A stretch of DNA of 64,000 bases from Bacillota bacterium (GTDB taxonomy: Bacteria > Bacillota > Clostridia > Acetivibrionales > DSM-2933), in the NCBI GenBank assembly GCA_023430975.1, contig JAEYYB010000093.1, positions 1-64,000 of the forward strand, read 5' to 3'. This document shows, one piece after another, positions 18,836 to 28,137 of the stretch (positions within the stretch are counted from its first letter, which is position 1; each line of letters begins with the position of its first letter). The notes beneath the pieces are model-generated. The model made no database searches, had not been told where the DNA came from, and was given only the letters and a program-made list of their open reading frames with translations. A program made the translations under genes and the position numbers.

Positions 18836-19581
18836 TCACAATCTTCCTTTCCATCAAGTTCGGTAATTTCAGTATCTACATAAAATTGCTGACTTGCTTC
18901 TTTCACTCCCTTTTTCTTTTCATGGTCGGTAAATGTAACGGGATCGTAATTGGCATTAACTTTATTTAGTAATAAACTTTTTTCTGATATTGAATAATAC
19001 TTTGTATCTGCTACAATGATGTGATCAAGAAGTTTTATATTTAGAGGCTCAAATATAGAAAGTATATTTTCTGTAAATTCAATATCCTTTTTTGAAGGCA
19101 TTAATGATCCGCCTGGATGATTATGTGCTAATATTAAAGACCTACAATCACAATCAAGTGCAGCTTTTAATATATTTCTCGGGTAAACGATAGCTTCACC
19201 TATGTTGCCCTCTGCAAAGAGTCGAGTTTCGATTACATTATTACCATTATCTAAAAAAGCTGCTAAGAATTTTTCCTGATCCTTAATGCCGCTTAAGATT
19301 GATTTGAAGTATTCGCCTGCTTTTGCTGATGAATCAAGCTGAACTTTAGTATCATTTTCTTGAAATTTCAGTAACTTATAGGCAACTATGAATTCATTCA
19401 GAATATTGATTTTTTCAAGCTGATGTTTGTTAGGTTCTATTGTATATGGATGTTCCAATATGTTAAAAAGATTATTTGAAGTTGCATATGATAAAAGCTT
19501 TCTACGTGAAAGCCCTGTCAATGTAGCTATGCTATCAATAAAATTAATTTTAAAGTGTTCACAATATTTATCCTTACTCAC
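18823..19581 (-). CDS. RadC-like JAB/MPN-domain protein
   Basis: 252 residues starting at a GTG preceded by AAGGTGGGG. The C-terminal JAMM domain (about 115-215) has HNHPGGSLMPSKKD, the HxH...D metal site, and ARLFAEGNIGEAIVYPRNIL-like strands ahead of it. RadC-like proteins are very common on mobile elements; proposed roles include handling of DNA and replication forks, without a proven enzyme activity. It is odd inside the Tad-like pilus block, between tadB and tadC, and is co-translated with both through short overlaps. Confidence 0.8.
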   Translation of the reverse strand: MSKDKYCEHFKINFIDSIATLTGLSRRKLLSYATSNNLFNILEHPYTIEPNKHQLEKINILNEFIVAYKLLKFQENDTKVQLDSSAKAGEYFKSILSGIKDQEKFLAAFLDNGNNVIETRLFAEGNIGEAIVYPRNILKAALDCDCRSLILAHNHPGGSLMPSKKDIEFTENILSIFEPLNIKLLDHIIVADTKYYSISEKSLLLNKVNANYDPVTFTDHEKKKGVKEASQQFYVDTEITELDGKEDCEWEI

Positions 19582-19843
19582 TTGTTTCCCCACCTTCTTT
19601 ATCTATCATTGAATTTTCTGCCATCCCCAGTAGGATAAATCTTACTGCACACAACTTGTTATAAACATCCTCATCAAAATCAAAAAGTTCAATGTTCCTA
19701 AAAAATTTATCAACCCCGTTGTGTTCAATACATTGACTTATATAAGAAGTAATATCTGATTCAACATCAAAAAGCTTCCCAATCAACTCGGAAGCTTTTT
19801 GATAATTCTCATATTTTATTTTTTTATTTCCTATCACTGTCAT
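19574..19843 (-). CDS. Small hypothetical protein of the pilus operon
   Basis: 89 residues from the ATG at 19843, which follows AAAGGAG with tight spacing; a TTG nine codons earlier is the alternative. It is a charged, helical, soluble protein (YQKASELIGKLFDVESDIT, VYNKLCAVRFILLGMAE). No family was recognised. It lies between tadB and the RadC-like gene and overlaps the latter by 8 nt. Confidence 0.6.
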   Translation of the reverse strand: MTVIGNKKIKYENYQKASELIGKLFDVESDITSYISQCIEHNGVDKFFRNIELFDFDEDVYNKLCAVRFILLGMAENSMIDKEGGETSE

Positions 19844-19853
19844 CTTCTCCTTT

Positions 19854-20783
19854 CTATCTTTTATATTCAATAGGCTTTGTAAGCCTTATTACTGCAGCTA
19901 ATGATACAAAAATAACACAAGCACATATAGCCAGCACAATTTTCCCTATATCGGTAAACATCAAAGTATGATACCAATCCTTATTTATAAACCAAACAAG
20001 CGGAATATTTGCAATAAGTAATATTGCCATTGTTATAAACTCCTTAAGTGGTTCATATAGAAGATAATCAAGTTCGGCCGATACAATCCTCATATCAGAT
20101 AACTTTGAAATAATAGGTGTCAAAGTGGTTTTGAGGCTTTTATCCTCTTGACATGCAATTACAGCATCAATCCATTCTTCAAATACATCACTACTAATTT
20201 TGCCTTTCATATTTGAAAGAGCTAATTTCAGGTTTGAGTTTATTAGCTTTGATTGTGTTAAAAAGCCACTAAATACGTCATTTACTGGTGGGTTTAAATA
20301 TGACACGTTTTCCTCAACTGCCATAATTATGTTTTCATTTCTCATATACGCTGTAGTTATTATTGACAGTGCAGTTTCAAGCTCACTGTTTAACTGCTTT
20401 TTATAAAATGTAGCTGTAAATATTACATACCAAAAAGGCATCAATGAAAAACCTACAGCTAATACCGGCACTAGATAAACATTCTGAAATAATAATGAGG
20501 TAAATGCTCCCAAAACAAAAAAGGATAATGATATAACGCATAAAACCTCAAATCGACTGCTCCTGCCTGTAATTGTAAGAACTTCCTTAGCTTCTTTTAT
20601 TAGCAGTCTAATTCCTTTAACCTTTTTGGGTTTTCTTATTTCTTTAATTTTATCTCTCATTGTAACTTTCTTCTTTTTCAATCTCTTTCCAATATCAAAA
20701 GCAAACTGATTTATAGAAAGATTGAGTATTAGAAATCCCCCAGTAATGAATCCAATACATGCTATAAATAATGCTACACTCAT
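19854..20783 (-). CDS. tadB: TadB-like type II secretion F-domain membrane protein
   Basis: 309 residues with about four membrane helices (1-25, 85-125, 245-265, 275-295) and a soluble F-domain between 130 and 235 (LETALSIITTAYMRNENI, SKLINSNLKLALSNMKG). It is the first platform protein of the Tad-like pilus and lies 5 nt after tadA. Assignment rests on the topology and on the tadA-tadB order. Confidence 0.75.
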   Translation of the reverse strand: MSVALFIACIGFITGGFLILNLSINQFAFDIGKRLKKKKVTMRDKIKEIRKPKKVKGIRLLIKEAKEVLTITGRSSRFEVLCVISLSFFVLGAFTSLLFQNVYLVPVLAVGFSLMPFWYVIFTATFYKKQLNSELETALSIITTAYMRNENIIMAVEENVSYLNPPVNDVFSGFLTQSKLINSNLKLALSNMKGKISSDVFEEWIDAVIACQEDKSLKTTLTPIISKLSDMRIVSAELDYLLYEPLKEFITMAILLIANIPLVWFINKDWYHTLMFTDIGKIVLAICACVIFVSLAAVIRLTKPIEYKR

Positions 20784-20788
20784 AAGCT

Positions 20789-22132
20789 CTACTCTCCTTC
20801 TGTTAGCCTTTTTAATATACTTTGAGGCATTCCATTTTCAAGAAGTCTTTTCTGTAAGCATTCTGAAATCGTATTTATTCTATTAAAGCTGCCTCTGACT
20901 TCTGTCTTGTCCCCTTCGACATCGTTTTCAAAAACATTAAACCTGAATAGAGTATGCATTTTTCGACTGCCATCAGCCAAAATCTCGGTTTCTGTGATCT
21001 CCATAACTTTTCTTGAATTGTCCTCAAGCTTTTTTGTAAAAACTACTATAGGAAATGCCTCAGTTACAAGATTGAATAGGGTTTTATCTCCAATATCGTA
21101 TTTTTGAGTACAAAGCGTAACCATCCTGTAATAAGTGGCTTCACAGCTATTTGCATGAGTTGTAGTTATAACAGCATGACCCGTTCGAGCAGATTCTTGT
21201 GCTGCAAATGCTTCTGCTGATTTCATTTCACCAACACAAATGATATCTGGATTGCTTGTTAGAGCACTTTCAAGCAGTTTTTCTTGGTCTATATTTTGTC
21301 TTGGATCTTCACTATATCTTGTTACTGTATGAATTACATTATTTAGGACGTTCCCATACTTATCTTCCTTTGTTAAATCAAACTCTCTGCAGCCATTTTC
21401 AATAGTGAATATTCTTTTGTCATCTGGGATGGTTGATAGTAACCATCCCATGAGTGTTGTCTTGCCTGATCCTGTAGCTCCAGTTACACACATGGAAACA
21501 CCATAGCGTAAAACTGTGCTCAAAAAATCCAATATCTCAGGTGTAGCTGTGTTATTTTTAATAAAATCTTCTCTTTCAAGTTTTTTAGGATTTATCATGC
21601 GAATAGATGCAGCTACACCTTTATCTTTATCTGTTACAGGATTTCCAAACACTGTAATACGTATTTTATTTGACAGGTGTCCTCTGACTATCGGTTGCGT
21701 TTGATCAAGTATCATTCCTGATTTATGTAGTAACCTTTTTACAACATCAACTGCATGCTCTGGGCTATGGAATCTTTCTCTTGCTGGATTAATTACACCA
21801 TTTGCATATGTAATTTTTACATCCTTATAACTATTGATATTGATTTCTTCAACATCTGTTCTAAACAGGTATTCTGTTAAAAATGAATACTCCGCCATTT
21901 CACTGTACAAGCGTTCCACAAGTTCATCAAACGATAGTCCAGATACCCTTAGCTTAGAATCTGTAAGATATTTTGATATAAATGCTATAACTTGTTGCTT
22001 TTGTTCACTTGGTTTATGTGATATAAGAGTCGAATACTTGCTTGATATGTACTCCTGAACTTCCTTTAAAACATCAGTAAAATCTTTTGTACTGCTTCCG
22101 GTAGGAAAGAACATTTCAATATTTCGATTCAT
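20789..22132 (-). CDS. tadA: TadA/CpaF-type pilus assembly ATPase
   Basis: 447 residues. The VirB11/PilT-class core has Walker A GATGSGKTT near 218, an Asp box around FTIENGCREFDL, Walker B-like IICVGEMKSAEAF and the His box GHAVITTTHANS. The family hexamer powers both extension and retraction of Tad pili. The N-terminal 90 residues are the usual CpaF helical domain. GGGGAGGTG precedes the start. Because the element also has VirB4 and VirD4, this enzyme might instead serve as the VirB11 of the type IV channel. The pilus context makes TadA more likely. Confidence 0.9.
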   Translation of the reverse strand: MNRNIEMFFPTGSSTKDFTDVLKEVQEYISSKYSTLISHKPSEQKQQVIAFISKYLTDSKLRVSGLSFDELVERLYSEMAEYSFLTEYLFRTDVEEININSYKDVKITYANGVINPARERFHSPEHAVDVVKRLLHKSGMILDQTQPIVRGHLSNKIRITVFGNPVTDKDKGVAASIRMINPKKLEREDFIKNNTATPEILDFLSTVLRYGVSMCVTGATGSGKTTLMGWLLSTIPDDKRIFTIENGCREFDLTKEDKYGNVLNNVIHTVTRYSEDPRQNIDQEKLLESALTSNPDIICVGEMKSAEAFAAQESARTGHAVITTTHANSCEATYYRMVTLCTQKYDIGDKTLFNLVTEAFPIVVFTKKLEDNSRKVMEITETEILADGSRKMHTLFRFNVFENDVEGDKTEVRGSFNRINTISECLQKRLLENGMPQSILKRLTEGE

Positions 22133-22133
22133 T

Positions 22134-22874
22134 TTAAAACACCTCCCCTACCAGCTTTTCCATTGTGGTTTGGTACTTTTTTGTATCATTTCCTCTTAAA
22201 CTATCAAACAGTTTTCCATATAAGAATTGTTCATGAAGTTCTTCAATATAAGGCAATACATACGATACTCCGTTGTAGAAATTATAATATTCTCCCTGAA
22301 CTTCATTTGGTTTTACTTTGGATAATACTTTTATATGCTTTGCAGGCTGAAATTTATTTTCGTCTATGAGAGGCAGGTGTGATGAATAATAGGATATTCC
22401 CTTTAACTCACAGCATCCAAGTCTAAGTACCACATCTGCCATTTCAAGGGATATAGTCGTCATAATATCATTCGTTATAATACTTGAGCAATCTATAATA
22501 ACATAATCAGCGATATGTCTTAAAAGTATGAGTAAATCAATCACTCTTTCTTTTGAATATGTAGGATATGTATAGACATTATCCCTATTTTTATATCCAA
22601 GCAGGCTTATATAAGGATTTTTATCAACAGGGATTGAGCATGATAGTATTTTCTCCTGTGATATGGATGGTTCGCTTAACAATTTACCTATGGATCTGTC
22701 ATCGACTTTACAATTTGGCATTACAGTTGATATAGCTGGGCAATAGATATCACATAGTACAACGACTACATTTTTCTTTCTCTTTGATAGCTCCTTTGCA
22801 ATTTTTATACTTGTCACTGTTTTGCCACTTGAAGGACTTCCCCATACAGCTAATATTTGATTTTTATTGTGCAT
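22134..22874 (-). CDS. TadZ/CpaE-like ATPase
   Basis: 246 residues from the ATG at 22874, chosen for a GGGAGG 9 nt upstream. The fold is MinD-like: Walker A GSPSSGKTVTSIKIAKEL near 12, then VVVLCDIYCPAIS and YVIIDCSSII. It lacks the N-terminal receiver-like domain of the larger paralogue at 2207-3235. TadZ proteins localise the pilus machine. The gene sits between cpaB and tadA, the usual place, with 11 nt overlap with cpaB. Confidence 0.7.
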   Translation of the reverse strand: MHNKNQILAVWGSPSSGKTVTSIKIAKELSKRKKNVVVVLCDIYCPAISTVMPNCKVDDRSIGKLLSEPSISQEKILSCSIPVDKNPYISLLGYKNRDNVYTYPTYSKERVIDLLILLRHIADYVIIDCSSIITNDIMTTISLEMADVVLRLGCCELKGISYYSSHLPLIDENKFQPAKHIKVLSKVKPNEVQGEYYNFYNGVSYVLPYIEELHEQFLYGKLFDSLRGNDTKKYQTTMEKLVGEVF

Positions 22875-23646
22875 TGCTTGATCCTCCCACATCTGCTTGA
22901 GCTTGATTTGCTTGTCGCTTAACAAAGTACTCATCCTGGATTTTTAAAAACTTTTCTTTATTTACTTCACTCCCACGATAAACAAGAGAGATGTGTATCT
23001 TCCCTTTTTCTTCAAGCTCTGCAAGAATCTTTGCTTGTTCTTGATTAACAAGAACTGTAACCGTTGACGGCAAGAGTTTTTCTTCCTCGTCTTTCCCCTT
23101 ACCTAATTGGTCATCCTTATCATTTCCTTTATCATTTGTAACTGCAAGTACCTCTACATATCTTAATTCTTCAGGTACGAGTGTCTGTCTTAGTTCTCCA
23201 ACATCTGTTGATATAATGGTTATAATGTCCTCCGCTTCAAGCTTACCAGATAAGCCGGCTGCAAAAGTTTTTATGGTAATAGACATTGCTACTTTAGTTC
23301 CGTTTAACTTATATAAGTACGAACTGCTATCTATTGGTATATCTGATATATTGGCACTAAGAATGTAAGATTCTTTTATAAGATCACTCACTGCATACTT
23401 CCCTATCACATCTTCAGCATTTTTTATTGTTGAGGAAGGCATGTTATAAGCACCAACACTCACTGTCTCTATTTTATCGCCTGTAATCTGCTCTCCCTTT
23501 TTTACTTCCTTTATGATCCTAACTATTTGAGTTTGGGCTCGTAATGCTCCATTATATAGCGGCGTAAGCCCAAAGCATATGAGTATCGAAAGTGTTATAC
23601 AACAAATGCCAAGCATGGTTCTGTTTTTCAAGAAGTTCAAGTTCAT
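22864..23646 (-). CDS. cpaB: CpaB/RcpC-like pilus assembly protein
   Basis: 260 residues from the ATG at 23646 (GGAGG 8 nt before). There is an N-terminal membrane helix (about 8-27). A SAF domain (about 40-105) has IIKEVKKGEQITGDKIETV and SDLIKESYILSANI, followed by an outside domain with LEAEDIITIISTDVGEL. CpaB/RcpC proteins guide or gate the pilus across the envelope. Its place just before tadZ and tadA supports the call. A charged low-complexity loop (DKGNDKDDQLGKGKDEEEK) is unusual. Confidence 0.8.
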   Translation of the reverse strand: MNLNFLKNRTMLGICCITLSILICFGLTPLYNGALRAQTQIVRIIKEVKKGEQITGDKIETVSVGAYNMPSSTIKNAEDVIGKYAVSDLIKESYILSANISDIPIDSSSYLYKLNGTKVAMSITIKTFAAGLSGKLEAEDIITIISTDVGELRQTLVPEELRYVEVLAVTNDKGNDKDDQLGKGKDEEEKLLPSTVTVLVNQEQAKILAELEEKGKIHISLVYRGSEVNKEKFLKIQDEYFVKRQANQAQADVGGSSNAQ

Positions 23647-23682
23647 TCGTTCTTCCTCCAATTTCATTATTCATTAACAAAT

Positions 23683-24228
23683 CTACCTGATTAAAAGCAT
23701 TAAAAAACCGCCTATTCCAAGAAACGGAGCAAGCGGTATGCTCTCATATTTATCCTTTATCACAACTTTTGCATAAAAAATTGCAAGGCTAAGTCCAATA
23801 CAACCTGCGACATATCCACTTGCTGTTCCAAGTATAAATCCCAAAGCTCCCATGAGCTTTATATCACCACCTCCCATGCTATTACTTTTTATAATTGCTG
23901 CCAGTAAATATGGTAACGGAACAAGGACCAATCCTACAATTGAATTTGATAAATCACAGTTTATTAACCCTATGATTATTATTGAAATATGAACACAATC
24001 AGGAATGATTCTTTGTTTTAAATCATATAAACTTGCAAAAATAAGTATTTGGGAAAACAAAAAGCCTTTGACTATTATTACTTGATTATCAAAGGCACTA
24101 TATAAAATCATTATTACTAAGCTATTTAATATAAATAAACACGGGATTTTGCTTAATCTTAATATTTTGATGCAGAATACATCTAAACAGATTCCAAAGA
24201 CTATTGATAATGCATATAACGCAATCAT
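23683..24228 (-). CDS. Prepilin peptidase, A24 family (TadV/CpaA type)
   Basis: 181 residues with five or six membrane helices. The two catalytic aspartates are in YDLKQRIIPD (about 66-75) and SMGGGDIKLMGALG (about 115-128), the GxGD signature of aspartic prepilin peptidases. The short form without the N-methylase domain is typical of Tad systems. It should cleave the leaders of the pilin-like proteins at 27468, 17534 and 16992. It overlaps the upstream gene by 4 nt. Confidence 0.85.
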   Translation of the reverse strand: MIALYALSIVFGICLDVFCIKILRLSKIPCLFILNSLVIMILYSAFDNQVIIVKGFLFSQILIFASLYDLKQRIIPDCVHISIIIIGLINCDLSNSIVGLVLVPLPYLLAAIIKSNSMGGGDIKLMGALGFILGTASGYVAGCIGLSLAIFYAKVVIKDKYESIPLAPFLGIGGFLMLLIR

Positions 24229-24905
24229 GGCTCGATTTCTTCCATCTCATCATTTTCCACATCAGTATCCAGATAACCTTCAGTGACTACATAGTCTGGA
24301 GTCTCCATCTTTATCTCTACTTCCCTGTCTTCAACCACATCTTTAATTGTATCTTCGATAAAATCCATGACAGATAATCCATTAGCCATCCATTCAATAA
24401 ATATTGTATCTACAGGCTTTTCCATTGAAAGCAGTGTATCAATATCTTTTTCACCCAGATTGCCACATTCGATTTCTGATACTATATCTTCCTTCGTACT
24501 AATTTCATACGCTGATGATATGATTACTTCTGGTGGTTTGCACTTCATTTCTTGTATAAAGTCATTATATTCCTGCTTAACCTTTTCAATAAGCCTGCTT
24601 TTGCTATCATCTATATCATTTGCTTTTATCCAGAATGCTGTTATACTTGCAATATCATTTTCTTCTATTCCAAGTTCTTTAAATTCTGTGTTTTTATAAA
24701 ATGAATAAAAGTTTGATATGATATTTTTATTCATAAGCATATTTAGTTGTCTATCATTTAATGGTATCCATTTTAGGGCTTCAACAAAATCGGATAGCAC
24801 CTTTACTTTGCTGAGTTGTTCCTTATCCTCACTAGGCTGGTATACATCTTTTTTCATTTCTAATAGCTCATTATTTATCTTTTCAAATATACTTTGATTT
24901 GACAT
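24225..24905 (-). CDS. Acidic hypothetical protein of the pilus operon
   Basis: 226 residues from the ATG at 24905, with GGAGGTG 10 nt upstream. It is soluble, strongly acidic at the C-terminus (DTDVENDEMEEIEP) and mostly helical. No family was recognised. It is 4 nt downstream of the methyltransferase gene and overlaps the prepilin peptidase gene, so it is part of the same operon. Confidence 0.55.
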   Translation of the reverse strand: MSNQSIFEKINNELLEMKKDVYQPSEDKEQLSKVKVLSDFVEALKWIPLNDRQLNMLMNKNIISNFYSFYKNTEFKELGIEENDIASITAFWIKANDIDDSKSRLIEKVKQEYNDFIQEMKCKPPEVIISSAYEISTKEDIVSEIECGNLGEKDIDTLLSMEKPVDTIFIEWMANGLSVMDFIEDTIKDVVEDREVEIKMETPDYVVTEGYLDTDVENDEMEEIEP

Positions 24906-24908
24906 CAA

Positions 24909-26005
24909 TTAAACACCTCCTGAAATCTCTTTTAGTTTTATACCAATTTCATAAATAATTGGTACTGTCACGCTGTTACCTGCTTGCTTATAAAGCTGAT
25001 TATCAGAATTAACTCCCTGTGCTTTATAAAACATTTCATCTGGAAATCCTTGAAGCCTAAAGCATTCCAGCGGAGTAAGCTTTCTAATTCTTCCGCCGAT
25101 CTCGATACCATGCCTGTCTACAGTTGTTATCGTGAACATGGGTTCATTAAATTCTTTCATTCTTCTCCCGTTTTGACGTTTATTTAATCGATATGGGGTA
25201 ATAATAGCTCTTGGCATATTTCCAATATAAACGCCAGAGCTCTCTCCTGAGTGATTAGATATTCCAGAATTATATCTGGCTTTTATGCATCTTGCGTTTT
25301 CTGTTAAACTTGTCTTTTTGGACAAATCAATAAAGTACAAACCTGTTTTTGCTCCTTGCCCACCACCTCCTGACGTAAGCGTTACTCCAATTCCTTCTGT
25401 ACTATATACTCTTTGGCCTTGCTTTCCGCCAATAAGTTGTTTAATAACATTTGGGTTGCTTCCTTCGATAGGAAATACTTTTCTTCCACGAATTCCTCCA
25501 AGATGTCCGATAATAAACACTCTTTCTCTGCTTTGTGGAACACAGAAATCTTTAGAGTTAAGCAGTTGCCATTCTGCGTCATACCCAGCTTCGGATAGCT
25601 CACTAAGAACAATCGTAAAGTCCCTTCCTCCGTTAATTGAAAGCAAATTTTTAACGTTTTCAATGATAACCCATCTGGGTTTATCTTCGGGACTTTTGCC
25701 TTTGAGGAGTCTACATATTTCATAAAACAAGCCGCTTCGTCCTCCTGACAGTCCAAGCCTTCGACCTGAAACAGAGATCTCTTGGCATGGGAAGCCTGCT
25801 GTCCATATATCGCAATTTGGGATTTCATCTGCTTCGACTTTTTTGATGTCATTTGCATACCACTCTCCTTTTTCTATCTGATGCATGGCTCTATACTTCT
25901 GTCTGCAAACTTATCAATTTCACAATGACCGATACACCTATATCCAGCTAATGTTAAGCCTGCTCGGAAACCTCCAATTCCTGAAAACAAATCGATAAAT
26001 GTCAT
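24909..26005 (-). pseudogene. DNA cytosine-5 methyltransferase, frameshifted between motifs I and IV
   Basis: The start at 26005 encodes MTFIDLFSGIGGFRAGL (motif I) and continues to EIDKFADRS, where a one-base deletion at about 25893-25897 shifts the frame. The remainder (24909-25886) carries TAGFPCQEISVSGRRLG (motif IV, catalytic Cys), WVIIENVKNLL (motif VI), CVPQSRERVFIIG (motif VIII) and LTPLECFRLQGFPD with AGNSVTVP (motifs IX and X). Restored length is about 365 residues, normal for the family. As read, the larger product lacks the AdoMet-binding motif I and would be inactive. Its start overlaps the PrgI stop (ATGA), so it was a co-translated part of the transfer operon, probably protecting the element from host restriction. 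Confidence 0.85.
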
Positions 26006-26337
26006 TTTATCCCCCATTCATCCCCGTATCTATATGGATAATACTTCTGACTTTTCATATATTTGATTATATTTACTACTTGATCAACCACTGATAAGTT
26101 ACTCTGGTCTTTTGTTGTCATCATAACCGAGCCAAAAATTCCTGCTAAAAGCAAAACCATTGTGATTGATATATTTCTTGATATTATCCATATAAATAAA
26201 GAAACAACTCCCACAATCGTTGAACCAACAATTGATTGCAGTAGTTGCTTTTTGCCAAACCCAGGAAAAATTTCATTTTCTGGCTTCACACCCATAGGGA
26301 TATACAAGCTAAAATTTTCATGTTCGATATAAACCAC
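26002..26337 (-). CDS. PrgI-family transfer membrane protein
   Basis: 111 residues with YIPMGVKPENEIFPGFGKKQ near the start, two adjacent membrane helices (about 30-75) and a short basic tail ending in MKSQKYYPYRYG. This is the PrgI layout found next to virB4 or virB6 in Gram-positive transfer systems. The start is a GTG embedded in GGGGGTGG, with no well-spaced ribosome-binding site, so the true first codon is uncertain. It overlaps the methyltransferase start. Confidence 0.8.
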   Translation of the reverse strand: MVYIEHENFSLYIPMGVKPENEIFPGFGKKQLLQSIVGSTIVGVVSLFIWIISRNISITMVLLLAGIFGSVMMTTKDQSNLSVVDQVVNIIKYMKSQKYYPYRYGDEWGIK

Positions 26338-26344
26338 CCCCAGT

Positions 26345-26554
26345 TTATGTAAAGTAATATGAAATGATATCTTTAATCTGCCATATACTTTCAGCTATAA
26401 CATAAAAGGTTACTGCATTCTTTGCTCTTTTCTTATAAAGCGAAGAGTCTTCCTCTGCTCCGGATAGCCTTACCATGCAATAAATAAATCTTGCTACAGC
26501 TCCCAAACGGATCAGCAAGATTATTGCATTTGATATTTCATTTACTGAGTCCAC
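26345..26554 (-). CDS. Small membrane protein of the transfer region
   Basis: 69 residues beginning at a GTG with GGTGGTG before it. There are two hydrophobic stretches (about 8-27 and 45-66) joined by a basic loop with YKKRAKNAV. The size and position between the VirB6-like and PrgI genes suggest a small channel component. No family was recognised. Confidence 0.6.
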   Translation of the reverse strand: MDSVNEISNAIILLIRLGAVARFIYCMVRLSGAEEDSSLYKKRAKNAVTFYVIAESIWQIKDIISYYFT

Positions 26555-26570
26555 TCTAACACCACCTGAT

Positions 26571-27404
26571 TTACTTCAATATTTTTCTTGCCATACCAAC
26601 AAGTCTTGCTGATTGGTAGATACGATTTGAAAAGTTTCCCCCACCTCCCCCAGTTGTAATTAAAAAGTCTGATAAGAATTTTGGAGTCCTGATTGCTAAC
26701 ATCATACATGCTACTCCCCAAAATATATGCATATTTAACATAAGTCCAACACCAAGCTTTGCCAGTGATATTTGAATTATGACAGCAAATGTTGATTGAA
26801 AAAATTTACCCACATACGCTTTAAAAATACCTTTATCGTTATCAAGCAGACCTACAGCTGCAATCGGAATCCCAATACGTAATATAAATATTTCAAGTCC
26901 TCTCATTAAAAACTGGAAATATAATAAGAAATAACAAACAATAAAAATCAAACCAAATATTGCTGTAACAATCCCCATATTAGAAACACTGTTGACCCAA
27001 ACCTGCCAGTTGTAATCTGTTGATTCTCCTATAGTAAGCAACAATTTATCTGTCAATTCCTCAACGACTTGACAAAGCCACATATAAAGGGTCGGAAAAC
27101 ATATGGCAACTACCATAGCTTTAATGAAATTTGTTATTAATGATATTGGTTCCTCATCTGCATCTCCTTCAGTCCATAACACATATGTTTCAAATCCCTT
27201 TTTGAGAAACTTAAGTACGATCAGTGATACACCAAAGGCAAATATGATGTTAAATAATTTCACTGAAATATCTGTGCCGGATGCAGTAAACATATATTTT
27301 TCTGCATATAGAGTAATTGGCACAATTGCACTGAGCATTTTGTCTATGTAAACAATCGATCCGTTTAAAATTGCAACGATGAGCATTACCAAAATTGCTT
27401 CCAC
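26571..27404 (-). CDS. VirB6/TrbL-like multi-spanning channel protein
   Basis: 277 residues from a GTG at 27404 (GAGGTG upstream). About six membrane helices are visible, with the central segment VCYFLLYFQFLMRGLEIFIL and a Gly-rich TTGGGGGNFSNRIYQ near the end. VirB6-like proteins form the inner-membrane DNA channel. Assignment rests on helix number, the conserved-looking RGLEIFILRIGIPIAA block and position between pilin-like and PrgI genes. Confidence 0.7.
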   Translation of the reverse strand: MEAILVMLIVAILNGSIVYIDKMLSAIVPITLYAEKYMFTASGTDISVKLFNIIFAFGVSLIVLKFLKKGFETYVLWTEGDADEEPISLITNFIKAMVVAICFPTLYMWLCQVVEELTDKLLLTIGESTDYNWQVWVNSVSNMGIVTAIFGLIFIVCYFLLYFQFLMRGLEIFILRIGIPIAAVGLLDNDKGIFKAYVGKFFQSTFAVIIQISLAKLGVGLMLNMHIFWGVACMMLAIRTPKFLSDFLITTGGGGGNFSNRIYQSARLVGMARKILK

Positions 27405-27427
27405 TGTAATCACCTCTTTATAAAACC

Positions 27428-27458
27428 GAGAGTATCAGGGTTATTTCCTGATACTCTC
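27428..27458. other. Perfect 12-bp hairpin inside the transfer operon
   Basis: GAGAGTATCAGG (27428-27439) is perfectly complementary to 27447-27458 with a 7-nt loop. The tails are AAACTTTTTC on the plus strand and GGTTTTATAAAG on the minus strand, so it could attenuate or stabilise transcripts rather than end them fully. It lies between the DUF6133-like and VirB6-like genes. Confidence 0.6.
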
Positions 27459-27467
27459 AAACTTTTT

Positions 27468-27698
27468 CTATCCTTTATAATTGAACATTTCTGTCAATTT
27501 TGTTGACAGATTTGGAAGGATAGTATTTTTAAAGAGCATGTACAGTCCTGTTAATACTAAACCGCCAAGAACGACAGTTATCAGTATTTTTACAGCAATA
27601 TCAACAAACCCATCACCCTTTTTGTTATTTAGTGCTTCTTTTGCTCTACTTAGCACTAATTCTGCCTTTGATCTCACATAGTTTACTGAATATCTCAT
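27468..27698 (-). CDS. Small pilin-like protein (DUF6133-like)
   Basis: 76 residues from the ATG at 27698, 5 nt after GGGAGG. A basic leader ends in KKGDGFVDIAVK, then a single hydrophobic helix and a short tail. The leader motif is shared with the DUF4320 protein (KGEGYID), suggesting processing by the encoded prepilin peptidase after the second Gly. It may be the major pilus subunit of the Tad-like pilus. The family name is from memory. Confidence 0.6.
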   Translation of the reverse strand: MRYSVNYVRSKAELVLSRAKEALNNKKGDGFVDIAVKILITVVLGGLVLTGLYMLFKNTILPNLSTKLTEMFNYKG

Positions 27699-27767
27699 AA
27701 TAACCTCCCACAATTGTTAAATTCATTGGTTTATTTATTTAAAAAGCAAACCAAAAAGGCTCACTCA

Positions 27768-28121
27768 TTATTTGTAATAGCTTATTATTACATTTAGCGT
27801 TGCCGCTCCAAGCACAGCACCAATACATGAAACAATCGCAACAACAATTCGAGTATCCCACTTTTTAATATCCATCTCATCAGCTGCAGATCGTCTTACA
27901 CAAAAATAGATAATAAATAATCCAGCAATAACAGGTGCCGTTATCATAAGCCATGTTGTGACATCCTTAATCAATTCTTCAGTTCCTTTGATTATTTTGC
28001 TGTCTTTAATGCTTTCCTTTGCATAGACTGTATTCATATAATTTAAAACCATTAGTGCTGTTGCTATTAAGGCACCAAGTGCCTTCCTAACCATCGATGA
28101 TCCTCTTTTCATCATGAGCAT
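27768..28121 (-). CDS. VirB2/TrbC-like conjugative pilin protein
   Basis: 117 residues from the ATG at 28121 (GGAGG 4 nt before). A signal-like hydrophobic segment (cleavage near VYA) is followed by two helices (about 60-82 and 93-113) joined by RRSAADEMDIKKWDTR. This is the layout of VirB2/TrbC-type pilins in Gram-positive transfer systems. It lies between virD4 and the DUF6133-like gene. Confidence 0.7.
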   Translation of the reverse strand: MLMMKRGSSMVRKALGALIATALMVLNYMNTVYAKESIKDSKIIKGTEELIKDVTTWLMITAPVIAGLFIIYFCVRRSAADEMDIKKWDTRIVVAIVSCIGAVLGAATLNVIISYYK

Positions 28122-28137
28122 TTTGCCTCCTTCCTTT

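Noticed and set aside
20789..22132. Naming the secretion ATPase VirB11
   Set aside because: Its neighbours are tadZ, cpaB, tadB and tadC in standard Tad order, so TadA fits better, though a dual role cannot be excluded.
25382..25858. A 158-codon minus-strand frame inside the methyltransferase
   Set aside because: It overlaps the conserved methyltransferase motifs in another frame and resembles no protein family.
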